Shown: piece after piece, positions 1 through 6,495 of the stretch
Numbering within the stretch: the stretch's first letter is position 1
Layout of the letters: every line of letters begins with the position of its first letter
Virus record (IMG/VR): IMGVR_UViG_3300037456_000001
Location: 1 to 20,452 of that record
Reading direction: 5' to 3' (one strand)
DNA: 20,452 nt
From: a virus
Made by a program: the position numbers and the translations under genes
Notes under the pieces: model-generated
What the model saw: only the letters and a program-made list of their open reading frames with translations
What the model was told of the DNA's origin: nothing
The model's database searches: none

Positions 1-330
1 CGCGAGTATGGGCGCGCCGCTGCCGTCGAGCGTTCGGCAGACCCAAATTCACCGCGCTACGGGCAGATCGTGCGGGCATCCAAGTATGACCAATCGGCCA
101 ACGATGTCCTCGGCGCCGTAATCTGGGTAGAATCCGACGATAAAACGGACGATCTATCGGATCTCGCGGCATCCGTGCGGGAGAGTGCCGAAGACTTGGC
201 TGCTGCCACGGAATCGCGCAATGAAGCCATCCGTGCGGCCGTGTCTGGGGGGGTGACCATGTATCGGGTGGCGCAGATTGTGGGGCTGTCACAGCAAATG
301 GTCGCGAAGATCGTCAAGGCTTCACTGTAA
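1..330 (+). CDS. 3' part of a helix-turn-helix protein (partial at left edge)
   Basis: The reading frame is open from the first base and ends at TAA 328-330, so the 5' end lies outside the window; 109 residues are visible. The middle is acidic and helical (DDKTDDLSDLAASVRESAED). The last 35 or so residues look like a small helix-turn-helix, with the pattern MYRVAQIVGLSQQMVAKIVK, which is common at the C-terminus of short actinobacterial and phage DNA-binding proteins. A role in DNA binding or regulation is inferred only from this motif. It is the only gene on the plus strand and converges on the late operon, so it belongs to a separate transcription unit. A GTG at 70 could be an internal start, but the upstream frame is also plausible coding sequence, so I treat the gene as truncated by the window edge. 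Confidence 0.7.
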   Translation, partial: REYGRAAAVERSADPNSPRYGQIVRASKYDQSANDVLGAVIWVESDDKTDDLSDLAASVRESAEDLAAATESRNEAIRAAVSGGVTMYRVAQIVGLSQQMVAKIVKASL

Positions 331-341
331 AACTGCACGCA

Positions 342-392
342 GAAAACCGCCCCGGCCGTAACTTTTATGTTACGGCTGGGGGCGGTTGTTTT
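342..392. terminator. Bidirectional intrinsic terminator between convergent genes
   Basis: The arms 345-362 and 369-387 pair over 18 base pairs, with one G-T pair and one bulged G at 382, around a six-base TTTTAT loop. A TTTT run follows on the plus strand (389-392) and an AAAA run (343-346) provides the U-tract on the minus strand. It sits between the plus-strand gene stop at 330 and the holin stop at 400, where a shared terminator is expected. It should end both the late operon and the convergent transcript. Confidence 0.92.
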
Positions 393-399
393 GTGCGTA

Positions 400-708
400 T
401 CAAACGATTGGGGTTGTGTCCACGGTGGTGGGGAGTGGTGCCGGGTCGGGTGCGACGAGGGGGTGCGGGTCGGCCGTGATGACGGCGCCGCTGTCCACGT
501 GCTTGCCGGTGCCGGACGTGCCGACGTTGGACAGGGACGTGATCGAGGTCAGTACGGATGCGAGGGCTGCGGCTCCGGCGACGTTGAGGACGACGAGCCA
601 GTCAAGGTGTGTCAAGCCCACGGAACCGGTCGTCATGAGTGCGAGGACGGCCTGCGCGAAGGTTTTCACGGCACGGACGGCGGCGTCTTTCCAGAATGCG
701 GTGGTCAA
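400..708 (-). CDS. Holin, r1t-like family
   Basis: This 102-residue protein has two predicted membrane segments, about residues 13-32 and 37-56, joined by a short turn. Its N-terminus (FWKDAAVRAVKTFAQA) is typical of r1t-type holins, as is the segment AGAAALASVLTSI. After residue 60 it has a Pro/Thr-rich soluble tail. Holins assemble in the inner membrane and open it at a set time so that the lysin reaches the wall. The start is a TTG at 706-708 with AGGAG six bases upstream; that Shine-Dalgarno overlaps the stop codon of the lysin gene. It is the last gene of the late operon, directly before the bidirectional terminator. Family assignment comes from recognised sequence pattern and position beside the muramidase. 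Confidence 0.88.
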   Translation of the reverse strand: MTTAFWKDAAVRAVKTFAQAVLALMTTGSVGLTHLDWLVVLNVAGAAALASVLTSITSLSNVGTSGTGKHVDSGAVITADPHPLVAPDPAPLPTTVDTTPIV

Positions 709-717
709 GGGGTGCTC

Positions 718-1683
718 CTACTTGTTGATCTGGGCTTTGAACGCTTCGAGGGTCGCGGCGGGGAGTGTGGCGCGCAGTTGGTCGGCCAGCGCTGTCACCT
801 GCGCGTCGGTGAGTGCGGCGACGGAGGGTTTGGCGGCGTCCACAAGGTATTGGTGCATGTCGGCGGCGTCCCCACTGGCAGGGTTTTGGTATGCCCACAC
901 GGTGGCGGGGGTGGTGGCTGCGGCGTTGAGTACGGCTTGGTGCATGTCGCAGGGGTCGTTGCTGGCGCTGTTGCGGTATCCCCAGACGGCGCGGGCGACG
1001 GCTTGCAGGTCTGTGGTGGTGAGTGGCATGTCTGGCTCCTGAATGGGTGTGACGCTGCTGGCGTCGGTGGTGATGGTGGGTTTGGTGTAGGCGTCCCACG
1101 CCGCGCCGTTGCCGTAGAACTGGGACAGGTCGAGGTTGCCTCCCCACCCGGGGAGGCGCCCGGTGGATGTGAACTGCCACATCCCGCAGGACACCCACCA
1201 CTTCGGCGGTTGGAGACCGGCCGGCGGGTTGAAGCCGTTGATGACGGCGTCTCCGGCCACGTAGGCGGCAAGCCAGAGCATGTAACCGGCGCGGACGGCA
1301 GGTGACCAGTCATACTTGTTCAGGAGGTAGGCGGGGGCGTAGATGACGGGTTTCACACCGGTCCCGGCTTCAATGCGGCGTGCAGCCTCGAGGGTGGCCG
1401 CAACCATGTTTGGTGCGTCAGTTTCGGCGTCGATGATGATCATTGCCTGACCGACATAGCCGCGGATTTGGGAGACGAAATAGTCTGCTTCGGCGGGGTC
1501 GTTGCGGAAGTACTGGTACACGCCCACACGTTTGCCTGCACGCCGCGCCCCCTGGTACTGGGCATCCGCATGCGGGTTGTTCGTGAACGCGTCGCACACG
1601 CCCACAATGACGGCGTCGCACGGCACGGCGGCCAGGTTGATGCCCGCCTGATCCTTGCCTATGTCGATGACGTTGAGAGTCAT
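718..1683 (-). CDS. Endolysin: GH25 muramidase with C-terminal repeats
   Basis: This 321-residue lysin should cleave the MurNAc-GlcNAc bond of peptidoglycan. Residues 1-200 match the GH25 lysozyme pattern: a first-strand Asp (D7 in VIDIGKDQ), the acidic pair D85/E87 in IIIDAET, the strand MLWLAAY (135-141) and the terminal WQFTSTGRLPGW followed by LDLSQFYG. A linker (200-220) leads to two 24-residue repeats (232-255 and 261-284) and a short helical tail. No signal peptide is seen, so it relies on the adjacent holin. I chose ATG 1681-1683 because it gives an ATGA overlap with the previous gene and has GGAG seven bases upstream; the longer upstream extension lacks family similarity. The C-terminal part is probably the wall-binding or multimerisation domain, which is inference. 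Confidence 0.9.
   Translation of the reverse strand: MTLNVIDIGKDQAGINLAAVPCDAVIVGVCDAFTNNPHADAQYQGARRAGKRVGVYQYFRNDPAEADYFVSQIRGYVGQAMIIIDAETDAPNMVAATLEAARRIEAGTGVKPVIYAPAYLLNKYDWSPAVRAGYMLWLAAYVAGDAVINGFNPPAGLQPPKWWVSCGMWQFTSTGRLPGWGGNLDLSQFYGNGAAWDAYTKPTITTDASSVTPIQEPDMPLTTTDLQAVARAVWGYRNSASNDPCDMHQAVLNAAATTPATVWAYQNPASGDAADMHQYLVDAAKPSVAALTDAQVTALADQLRATLPAATLEAFKAQINK
832..990 (-). repeat. Two 24-residue repeats in the lysin C-terminus
   Basis: Bases 919-990 and 832-903 encode two copies of a motif with consensus VWxYxNxASxDxxDMHQxLxxAA, offset by 29 residues. Shared positions include Trp, Tyr, Asn, Ala-Ser, Asp, Asp-Met-His-Gln and a final Ala-Ala. The repeat is at protein level only; the DNA copies have diverged. 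Related VW-Y-N repeats are known in lysins of actinobacterial phages, where they follow the catalytic domain. Confidence 0.8.
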
Positions 1684-2000
1684 GGGGTCGACTCCGGGTT
1701 GATGTTGATCGTGGTCGTCTGTCCGGGCGGGCACGCGGCGATATGGTCGTCAAGTTTCTTGCCCTGCTGGTCTATGGCGTCACGCAGCGACTTGCCACTA
1801 TTGGGGTGTAGTTCGTGTTCGATGCTGTCGAGGCGTTGGAAGATGCCGGGGCGTGCGTCGAATCCGGGGCGGGCGTCCTCCCCGGTCATGTCGTCCACGA
1901 AATGGTTGATCTTACGGATGGCTGGGAGGCCCTTGCGCCAGAACCAGACGAGGACTGTCCCCGCGATGGGGGTGATGATTGAGAATGCGGTCCAGTCCAT
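1680..2000 (-). CDS. Small membrane-anchored protein of the lysis region (possible second holin)
   Basis: This 106-residue protein has one N-terminal hydrophobic segment (about residues 4-20, FSIITPIAGTVLVWFW), then a basic stretch and a long charged, helical cytoplasmic part. The segment RLDSIEHELHPNSGKSLRDA resembles one seen in small actinophage proteins encoded next to lysins. It lies directly upstream of the muramidase, whose ATG overlaps its TGA (ATGA), and four bases after the tail-fibre gene. The start ATG 1998-2000 has AGGG six bases upstream. Location and the single membrane segment suggest a lysis accessory role, such as a one-segment holin or a regulator of holin timing. It could equally be an unrelated membrane protein; its function is not shown by the sequence. 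Confidence 0.65.
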   Translation of the reverse strand: MDWTAFSIITPIAGTVLVWFWRKGLPAIRKINHFVDDMTGEDARPGFDARPGIFQRLDSIEHELHPNSGKSLRDAIDQQGKKLDDHIAACPPGQTTTININPESTP

Positions 2001-2003
2001 GGG

Positions 2004-2540
2004 TCACCCTGCCGCCGAGGCCGGGGTCATCTGGACCGCGATCCACTGGACGGGGATCGCATAGGTTGCGGCGACACCGGTTCCGTCAATGGTGCGCAGG
2101 TCCATGGTGAAACCTGTGGTCGTCTGCCCGTAGGCGTGCGCCTCCAGCTTGTAGCTGTTGTTCCCGGTGACGGCGTTGATGTTGACAGTGATGATCGGGG
2201 CCTGGGTGAATGCGGGGGCCGGGAACGTGACCGACGCCGTGCCTGCCGCGTTCCCGGCCGGGACTGACACGGTCACCGTTCCGGCATGGACCATGTACGG
2301 TGACGCGCCCTGAACCTGGGTGACCGGGACCCACGCCCCTGACAGGTAGCATTCGATTGCGCCTGTGTCTTGGCGGAGAACGACCATGCCGTTTACGGCG
2401 GTGAGTGCGTCGCGGGCCGCTTGGTTGGCGACGGGGATGATGACGTTCGCGCTGTTGCCCATGGTGGCGAGGTCGGCGGCCAAATTGTAGGCGTCGGAGT
2501 TGATTGGGGTGGTGACACCGTTGGCGAGGGTCTGGGGCAT
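2004..2540 (-). CDS. Minor tail/fibre protein with H-type-lectin-like C-terminus
   Basis: The product has 178 residues. The N-terminal 75 residues (NSDAYNLAADLATMG and the stretch RQDTGAIECYLSGAWVPV) look like the small head segments of phage fibre proteins. From about residue 87 to 172 the pattern is beta-rich, with FTQAPIITVNINAV, a YKLEAHAYGQTTTGFTM strand pair and a final IPVQWIAVQ. This is the layout of the H-type lectin fold, known for sugar binding in invertebrate lectins and some phage fibres. It probably contacts cell-surface sugars. The start ATG 2538-2540 has AAGGAG five bases upstream, overlapping the stop of the preceding fibre gene. Lectin assignment is by pattern only and should be tested by profile search. 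Confidence 0.68.
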   Translation of the reverse strand: MPQTLANGVTTPINSDAYNLAADLATMGNSANVIIPVANQAARDALTAVNGMVVLRQDTGAIECYLSGAWVPVTQVQGASPYMVHAGTVTVSVPAGNAAGTASVTFPAPAFTQAPIITVNINAVTGNNSYKLEAHAYGQTTTGFTMDLRTIDGTGVAATYAIPVQWIAVQMTPASAAG

Positions 2541-2549
2541 GGTGTCTCC

Positions 2550-3494
2550 TTAGCGGGACCAGTAGATGGTGAGTTTGCCGGATGCGGCGTCGACCAGGCG
2601 GCCGTTGTAGCCGGAGTAGTCGCCGCCGGAGATGGCGATGCCGCCGCCAGCCAAAAGTGCGGCACCCATGCTGGTGGGCAGGTCGAAGGTTCTTTGTCCT
2701 ACCCCGGCGGGGATGGTGACGGCGTAGCTTGATCCGGTGAGGGTGATGTCACCGGCGGGGCGTTTCGTAGAGTTGTGCGTGTAGAAGTAGATGGTTGCGG
2801 GCGCGTTGTAGGCGCCTCCCGGACGGCGTGCGCCGAGAGTGAACCGGATGCGGGTCACGGTGCGGCCCGCTAGTTGCTTGGGTGATCCTGCGTACCACCA
2901 TGCGCCGTGGACGGTTTCCCCGTACGTGCCGGTGTAGACGTTCCCGCCGCCGGTCGCGTACGTGTCCCACCCGTAGGTGGCCATGGTCGCGGAGTCGGTG
3001 GCCGGGTAGGTGTTGGATCCGGTTTGGGCTGGTGGTGGGGGCGGTGTGACTGGTGGTGGGGGTGGTGGTGGTGCGGCTGTCGCCCCGACTTTGCCCGTCA
3101 CGGTGGGGGCGGCTGCGTTCCATGCGAGGATGACAAGGTCGTTGACGGTGGGTGTGTAGGAGGACACGAACGTTGCCGTGTAGGCGACGTTGTCCGTCCC
3201 CGTGACCGTGATGGTGGGGGATGACACCGGGACGGTCGTTACGGTGCCCGTGGCGGGGCGTGGTGTGAGTGTCAGCCTGCCGGTGACGACAGCCTCGGAC
3301 TGGCCGGTGGCCCCGGTGACAAGGTCCACACTGACCGCATCCCCCACGGAGACCACAATGGGGTCACTGTAGGAGGCGGGGAGGTTGTTGCCGTTGACGT
3401 TCACGGCCAAGGCGCCGTTGTTGTCCAGCACCATGACGCCCTTGTAGCGGGCAAACGAACCAGCCGGGATAACAAGTTTTCGCAGGTTAGGCAC
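2550..3494 (-). CDS. Minor tail protein with poly-proline linker and C-terminal beta domain
   Basis: This 314-residue protein has three parts. Residues 1-138 are beta-rich (VTGRLTLTP, PTITVTGTDNVAYTATF). Residues 142-155 are an almost pure proline linker, PPPPPPPVTPPPPP. Residues 160-314 form a second beta domain with aromatic strands (GAWWYAGSPKQLAGR, TRIRFTLGARRPGG, ATIYFYTHN) and end in LTIYW. Similar C-terminal domains occur in actinophage tail fibres, which suggests a distal adsorption structure. The start is GTG 3492-3494, overlapping the end of the hub gene by 8 bases, with AAGG six bases upstream. A role in host binding is inferred from position between the hub and the lectin-like protein. 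The proline linker would work as a stiff spacer. Confidence 0.75.
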   Translation of the reverse strand: MPNLRKLVIPAGSFARYKGVMVLDNNGALAVNVNGNNLPASYSDPIVVSVGDAVSVDLVTGATGQSEAVVTGRLTLTPRPATGTVTTVPVSSPTITVTGTDNVAYTATFVSSYTPTVNDLVILAWNAAAPTVTGKVGATAAPPPPPPPVTPPPPPAQTGSNTYPATDSATMATYGWDTYATGGGNVYTGTYGETVHGAWWYAGSPKQLAGRTVTRIRFTLGARRPGGAYNAPATIYFYTHNSTKRPAGDITLTGSSYAVTIPAGVGQRTFDLPTSMGAALLAGGGIAISGGDYSGYNGRLVDAASGKLTIYWSR

Positions 3495-4707
3495 GGGTCA
3501 CCTTCCCGAAAGCTAGTTGGACATCCGCATATGAGCATTCGACGGTGAGCTTCATGGCCTGCACGGCTGTCCCGTTGGATTGCAAGGCCATGGTCTTCAC
3601 CATGCCCACCAGCGGGACGGCCTGCTGGTTGATGACGGGGGCGGCGACCGTGACCCAGTCCCCGACCTGCAACGCCGGATGGGGCAGGCAGGTCACTTTC
3701 AGGTCCGTGGTGAGTCCCCTGATCTGGGTGTCCCGCATCGTTGCCGCGTAGGCGTCGCACTCGGCCTGTGTGGTGAGCATCGTGGACTGGTAGAACGTTG
3801 GGTAGGTGCCGTGGGGTCCGCCCACTGCCATGGGTCCGGCGTCAATGCGGGCAATGCCGCGGATGGGGCTTTGTTGGTTGTTGACCGTCTGCGTGCCGTC
3901 AGCGACGAACACGTTGTACAGGCCGGTGAGGTCTTGTGCCCGGTCGACCTCGACCAGCACGCCCTCGGGTCCGCCCTGAATGGTCCAGACCGGTGTTTGT
4001 TTCGCGATTGGGTAGACCTCGAACTGTCCGTCGCCGTTCATGCGGTAATCGCAGGAGATGCGTTTGCACAAGTCTTGGACGGCGTTGAGTCGATCGTCCT
4101 GGTAGATGAGGGTTTTGTTGACGGCCCGGTCGGTGACGGTGCCGTAGGTGACGACGGGGACGATGCCGTCCAACAGTCGGGCGATCTCCCCCATGATGGT
4201 GGGGGATGTGCCCTGTGGACTGCCGGGGGCGAGGAGGCGGTTGTTCGCCGCTTCGACGGCCAAGTCTTGCCCGGTGACCTGCACGGTCGCCGCCGTGAGT
4301 TCCAGCACCAGGGCCTTGTTTTTGGGGATGGGGGTGCCGGGGTTGACCTGCCCCAGGTTGTCGATCACATAGGCCGTCCACCGTTCGGACGGGGTGTTTT
4401 GTGTGACCCGGTACCATCCCATGTTCACGGTCCCGGCGCCGCCGACCTGGTAGGTGACTTGTAGCCGTGTCCCACCGACGCCGAGGGGGTCCTCAAAAAG
4501 CCATGGGGAGAGTTTGCCGGTGGGGTCTGCGATGGTGAGGGACAGGTTTTGGAGTTGGCGGGTCCCGTCCCAGTCCATGCCCCATGAGCTGACCTTCAGG
4601 GGCGCGGGCCATGCAAGGTTGCCGCCGTACCATGCCCACACGGTGATCCGGTCGCCGGTGCGGGAGCCGTTGAGGGCGGCTAGGGTGTTCGCGTCAATGT
4701 CGCGCAC
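3487..4707 (-). CDS. Baseplate-hub/minor tail protein (gpD- or DUF5047-like)
   Basis: This 406-residue protein has the pattern of actinophage minor tail proteins that form the central hub below the tail tube. The N-terminal region has GDRITVWAWYGG and the segment LTIADPTGKLSPWLFEDPLG, seen in proteins annotated DUF5047. The middle has a helical part (EIARLLDGIVPVVTYG, DRLNAVQDLCKRISCDYRMN) and a GQFEVYPI strand; the last third has VGDWVTVAAP, as in hub domains that resemble gp27. It follows the distal tail candidate and a small structural protein and precedes the fibres, as expected for a hub. The start is GTG 4705-4707 after a purine-rich AAAGGGGG six bases upstream. Family membership is from recognised pattern and gene order; a structure prediction would settle it. 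Confidence 0.75.
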   Translation of the reverse strand: MRDIDANTLAALNGSRTGDRITVWAWYGGNLAWPAPLKVSSWGMDWDGTRQLQNLSLTIADPTGKLSPWLFEDPLGVGGTRLQVTYQVGGAGTVNMGWYRVTQNTPSERWTAYVIDNLGQVNPGTPIPKNKALVLELTAATVQVTGQDLAVEAANNRLLAPGSPQGTSPTIMGEIARLLDGIVPVVTYGTVTDRAVNKTLIYQDDRLNAVQDLCKRISCDYRMNGDGQFEVYPIAKQTPVWTIQGGPEGVLVEVDRAQDLTGLYNVFVADGTQTVNNQQSPIRGIARIDAGPMAVGGPHGTYPTFYQSTMLTTQAECDAYAATMRDTQIRGLTTDLKVTCLPHPALQVGDWVTVAAPVINQQAVPLVGMVKTMALQSNGTAVQAMKLTVECSYADVQLAFGKVTRA

Positions 4708-4719
4708 GGCGGCCCCCCT

Positions 4720-5052
4720 TTAGCTGTAACTGTTCGCGGTCCCGGTGAAGGATGGGTCAGTGCCGGTGAGTTGGCATACGGCCCGGTAGTAAGCCGCCTT
4801 GGCTTCAAAGCGTTGGACTATGACCGTGGGTGCCGTGATAGGTACGAACGTGTCCGCTGGGATCGCGTCCGCCCATACCCCGCCATCCATAGACCATTGG
4901 AGGCTGAACTGGGCGCACGCGCCGGCGCCGCTGACGGCCGTTACTTCCAAGACGACGCCAACCCAATCCGTGGTTGCCGGGGCTGGTGTCTTGATTGTTG
5001 CGATGGTTGTTTGGGTGATGGTTCCGGCGAATATTGCGTGTCCTGTAGGCAC
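4720..5052 (-). CDS. Small beta-rich tail protein, function unknown
   Basis: This 110-residue protein is almost wholly beta-strand in character, with LEVTAVSGAGACAQFSLQWS, SMDGGVWADAIPA and a final YYRAVCQLTGTDPSF. Small proteins of this kind sit among the minor tail genes of actinophages. It lies between the distal tail candidate and the hub gene with gaps of 21 and 12 bases, so it is probably part of the tail tip. The start is GTG 5050-5052, with GAAAGG six bases upstream. I do not recognise a named family; a tail-tip or baseplate component is the likely role from position only. Confidence 0.65.
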   Translation of the reverse strand: MPTGHAIFAGTITQTTIATIKTPAPATTDWVGVVLEVTAVSGAGACAQFSLQWSMDGGVWADAIPADTFVPITAPTVIVQRFEAKAAYYRAVCQLTGTDPSFTGTANSYS

Positions 5053-5073
5053 GGCAGACCTTTCGATCAGTGG

Positions 5074-6495
5074 CTAAACGCCCGAGGGGGATTTGAGGAC
5101 GTCGAGGTAGCGTTTCCCGGCCAGTGTTGTTTGTGCTTGCTGGTAGGTTGCCCAGAGGGCTTGCACGGTCCCGTACGTCCAGATGGGGACAAGGACGTTC
5201 AGGGATGGTGCCGCGACGAGGTCGCCTTGGAGTTGCCAGTTCGTCAGCGTGCCGCCGAACGCGACCGTGACAGGGACTTCCACGGGTTTGGCGGAGGCGA
5301 AGTAGGCGAGTCCGGGGACGCCGTTGTTCCTGACCCCGTTGGTGCGGACCAGGAGCAGCGGTGTTTGTTGGATCAGGTTCCGCAATTGTGTGGTCGCCGT
5401 CGCGGCGCGGGTGAACATGGAGAAATCCGCGCCGGACGCGATTTGGCGTGTCCCCATCATCGCGACGGGTTCCGACGAGCCGACGATGGGGATGATGGTC
5501 ACGTCTGCCGCGTAAGCCAACGCTTTCACGGCGGCGGCGGTGAGGGTGGGGATGGTTGTATCTTGTCCGGTGACGGCTAGTGGGATCGCGGAGGATGGGA
5601 CGAGGGGGTCTTGAATCCACCATGTGGCGGATGTCACGGTGGCGGTGTCGGGGAACGTCGCCGCCAAATAGTTTGTCCCCGAGACAACCTCAATGTCGTA
5701 ACTGATCGCCCGCCCGAGGGGGGCCTCATAGTCGATGACGTAGTCACTGTCGACGGTGGACCGGTTACGCGCCCCACGCACAACTTTGCGGACACCATCA
5801 GATGTCCGCCACAGGTTGTACACGGTCGTCCCAGACCCCAAGCCGTCCACGGTCACACCCACACGCGGGCACGGATCATCCACCATGGTCTGGCACGTCG
5901 TGGTCGGCAGGCCGATGGACTCCGTAGATGTGGACGCGTTCGCCGTACCCGTCCACGCATACGTCTTGTTCGTCGTTGTCGCGGTGCCGCCGTCAAAGTA
6001 CGTCCCGTACTTGCCAACATACGCCGCGCCGAAATCGAAGAAGTCCCCAACCACCCAGTTCGACTGGTCGTTGCTGACGCCAATTCTCAGCAATACATGG
6101 TCCGTACCTGCGGGGGCCGTCGCCGTCGTGGACAGTTGAGTCCACGACGACCCGACCCGCGAACCAACCCCAATATTTGAACCGACTTGCACATTTGACG
6201 AGTTCATGAAATAGGCGGTAACTGAGGTGGTGCGCGGGGTGGCCGTGTTGCGCACCCACACACTGATCTGATATGTCACGTTGGGTGTGATTGACGCGGC
6301 GGGCGTGGACGTATCGGCCCGCTGCGTGTAAGCGCCCGCTGTCACGTCCGTGACGGTCGCCCGGAAATATTGTGCGGTGACACCCGTGATCGTTCCGGCC
6401 GTCGCCGCGAGTGTGCAGCGAAGCGGGGTCCAGCCTGTTGTGCTGGACCCGTTCGACCCCGGATTCGTCACGTAATTTGTCCGTGAGATGGTCAC
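5074..6495 (-). CDS. Distal tail/minor tail protein with N-terminal carbohydrate-binding-like domain
   Basis: This 473-residue protein directly follows the tape measure, the usual place of the distal tail (Dit) protein. Residues 6-165 look like a jelly-roll carbohydrate-binding module: an opening TNPGSNGSSTTGW, a middle YQISVWVRNT, then SSWTQLSTTATAPAGTDHVL and a closing FDFGAAYVGKYGTYFDGG. A linker with TYAWTGTANASTST follows, which is typical after such modules in actinophage tails. The C-terminal half (200-473) is beta-rich and likely packs under the tube. The start is GTG 6493-6495, which overlaps the tape-measure stop as GTGA and has GGAGG eight bases upstream. Sugar binding is inferred from fold pattern. 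A perfect 10-bp inverted repeat lies inside the gene at 6124-6149. Confidence 0.75.
   Translation of the reverse strand: MTISRTNYVTNPGSNGSSTTGWTPLRCTLAATAGTITGVTAQYFRATVTDVTAGAYTQRADTSTPAASITPNVTYQISVWVRNTATPRTTSVTAYFMNSSNVQVGSNIGVGSRVGSSWTQLSTTATAPAGTDHVLLRIGVSNDQSNWVVGDFFDFGAAYVGKYGTYFDGGTATTTNKTYAWTGTANASTSTESIGLPTTTCQTMVDDPCPRVGVTVDGLGSGTTVYNLWRTSDGVRKVVRGARNRSTVDSDYVIDYEAPLGRAISYDIEVVSGTNYLAATFPDTATVTSATWWIQDPLVPSSAIPLAVTGQDTTIPTLTAAAVKALAYAADVTIIPIVGSSEPVAMMGTRQIASGADFSMFTRAATATTQLRNLIQQTPLLLVRTNGVRNNGVPGLAYFASAKPVEVPVTVAFGGTLTNWQLQGDLVAAPSLNVLVPIWTYGTVQALWATYQQAQTTLAGKRYLDVLKSPSGV

Noticed and set aside
57-338. A 93-codon minus-strand frame at the left edge
   Set aside because: It is antisense to the helix-turn-helix gene, which has better codon usage and a recognisable motif; it also runs into the terminator region.
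1138-1157. 8-bp hairpin GCCTCCCC/GGGGAGGC in the endolysin gene
   Set aside because: It codes for conserved GH25 residues (GRLPGWGG), so the pairing is likely a by-product of GC-rich codons.
367-1305. A 312-codon plus-strand frame opposite holin and endolysin
   Set aside because: It has a low-complexity Gly/Cys/Val composition, overlaps the terminator and lies antisense to recognised lysis genes.
3030-3071. G-rich low-complexity stretch that might be a repeat array or G-quadruplex
   Set aside because: It simply encodes the poly-proline linker of the fibre protein on the other strand; no regular array spacing is seen.
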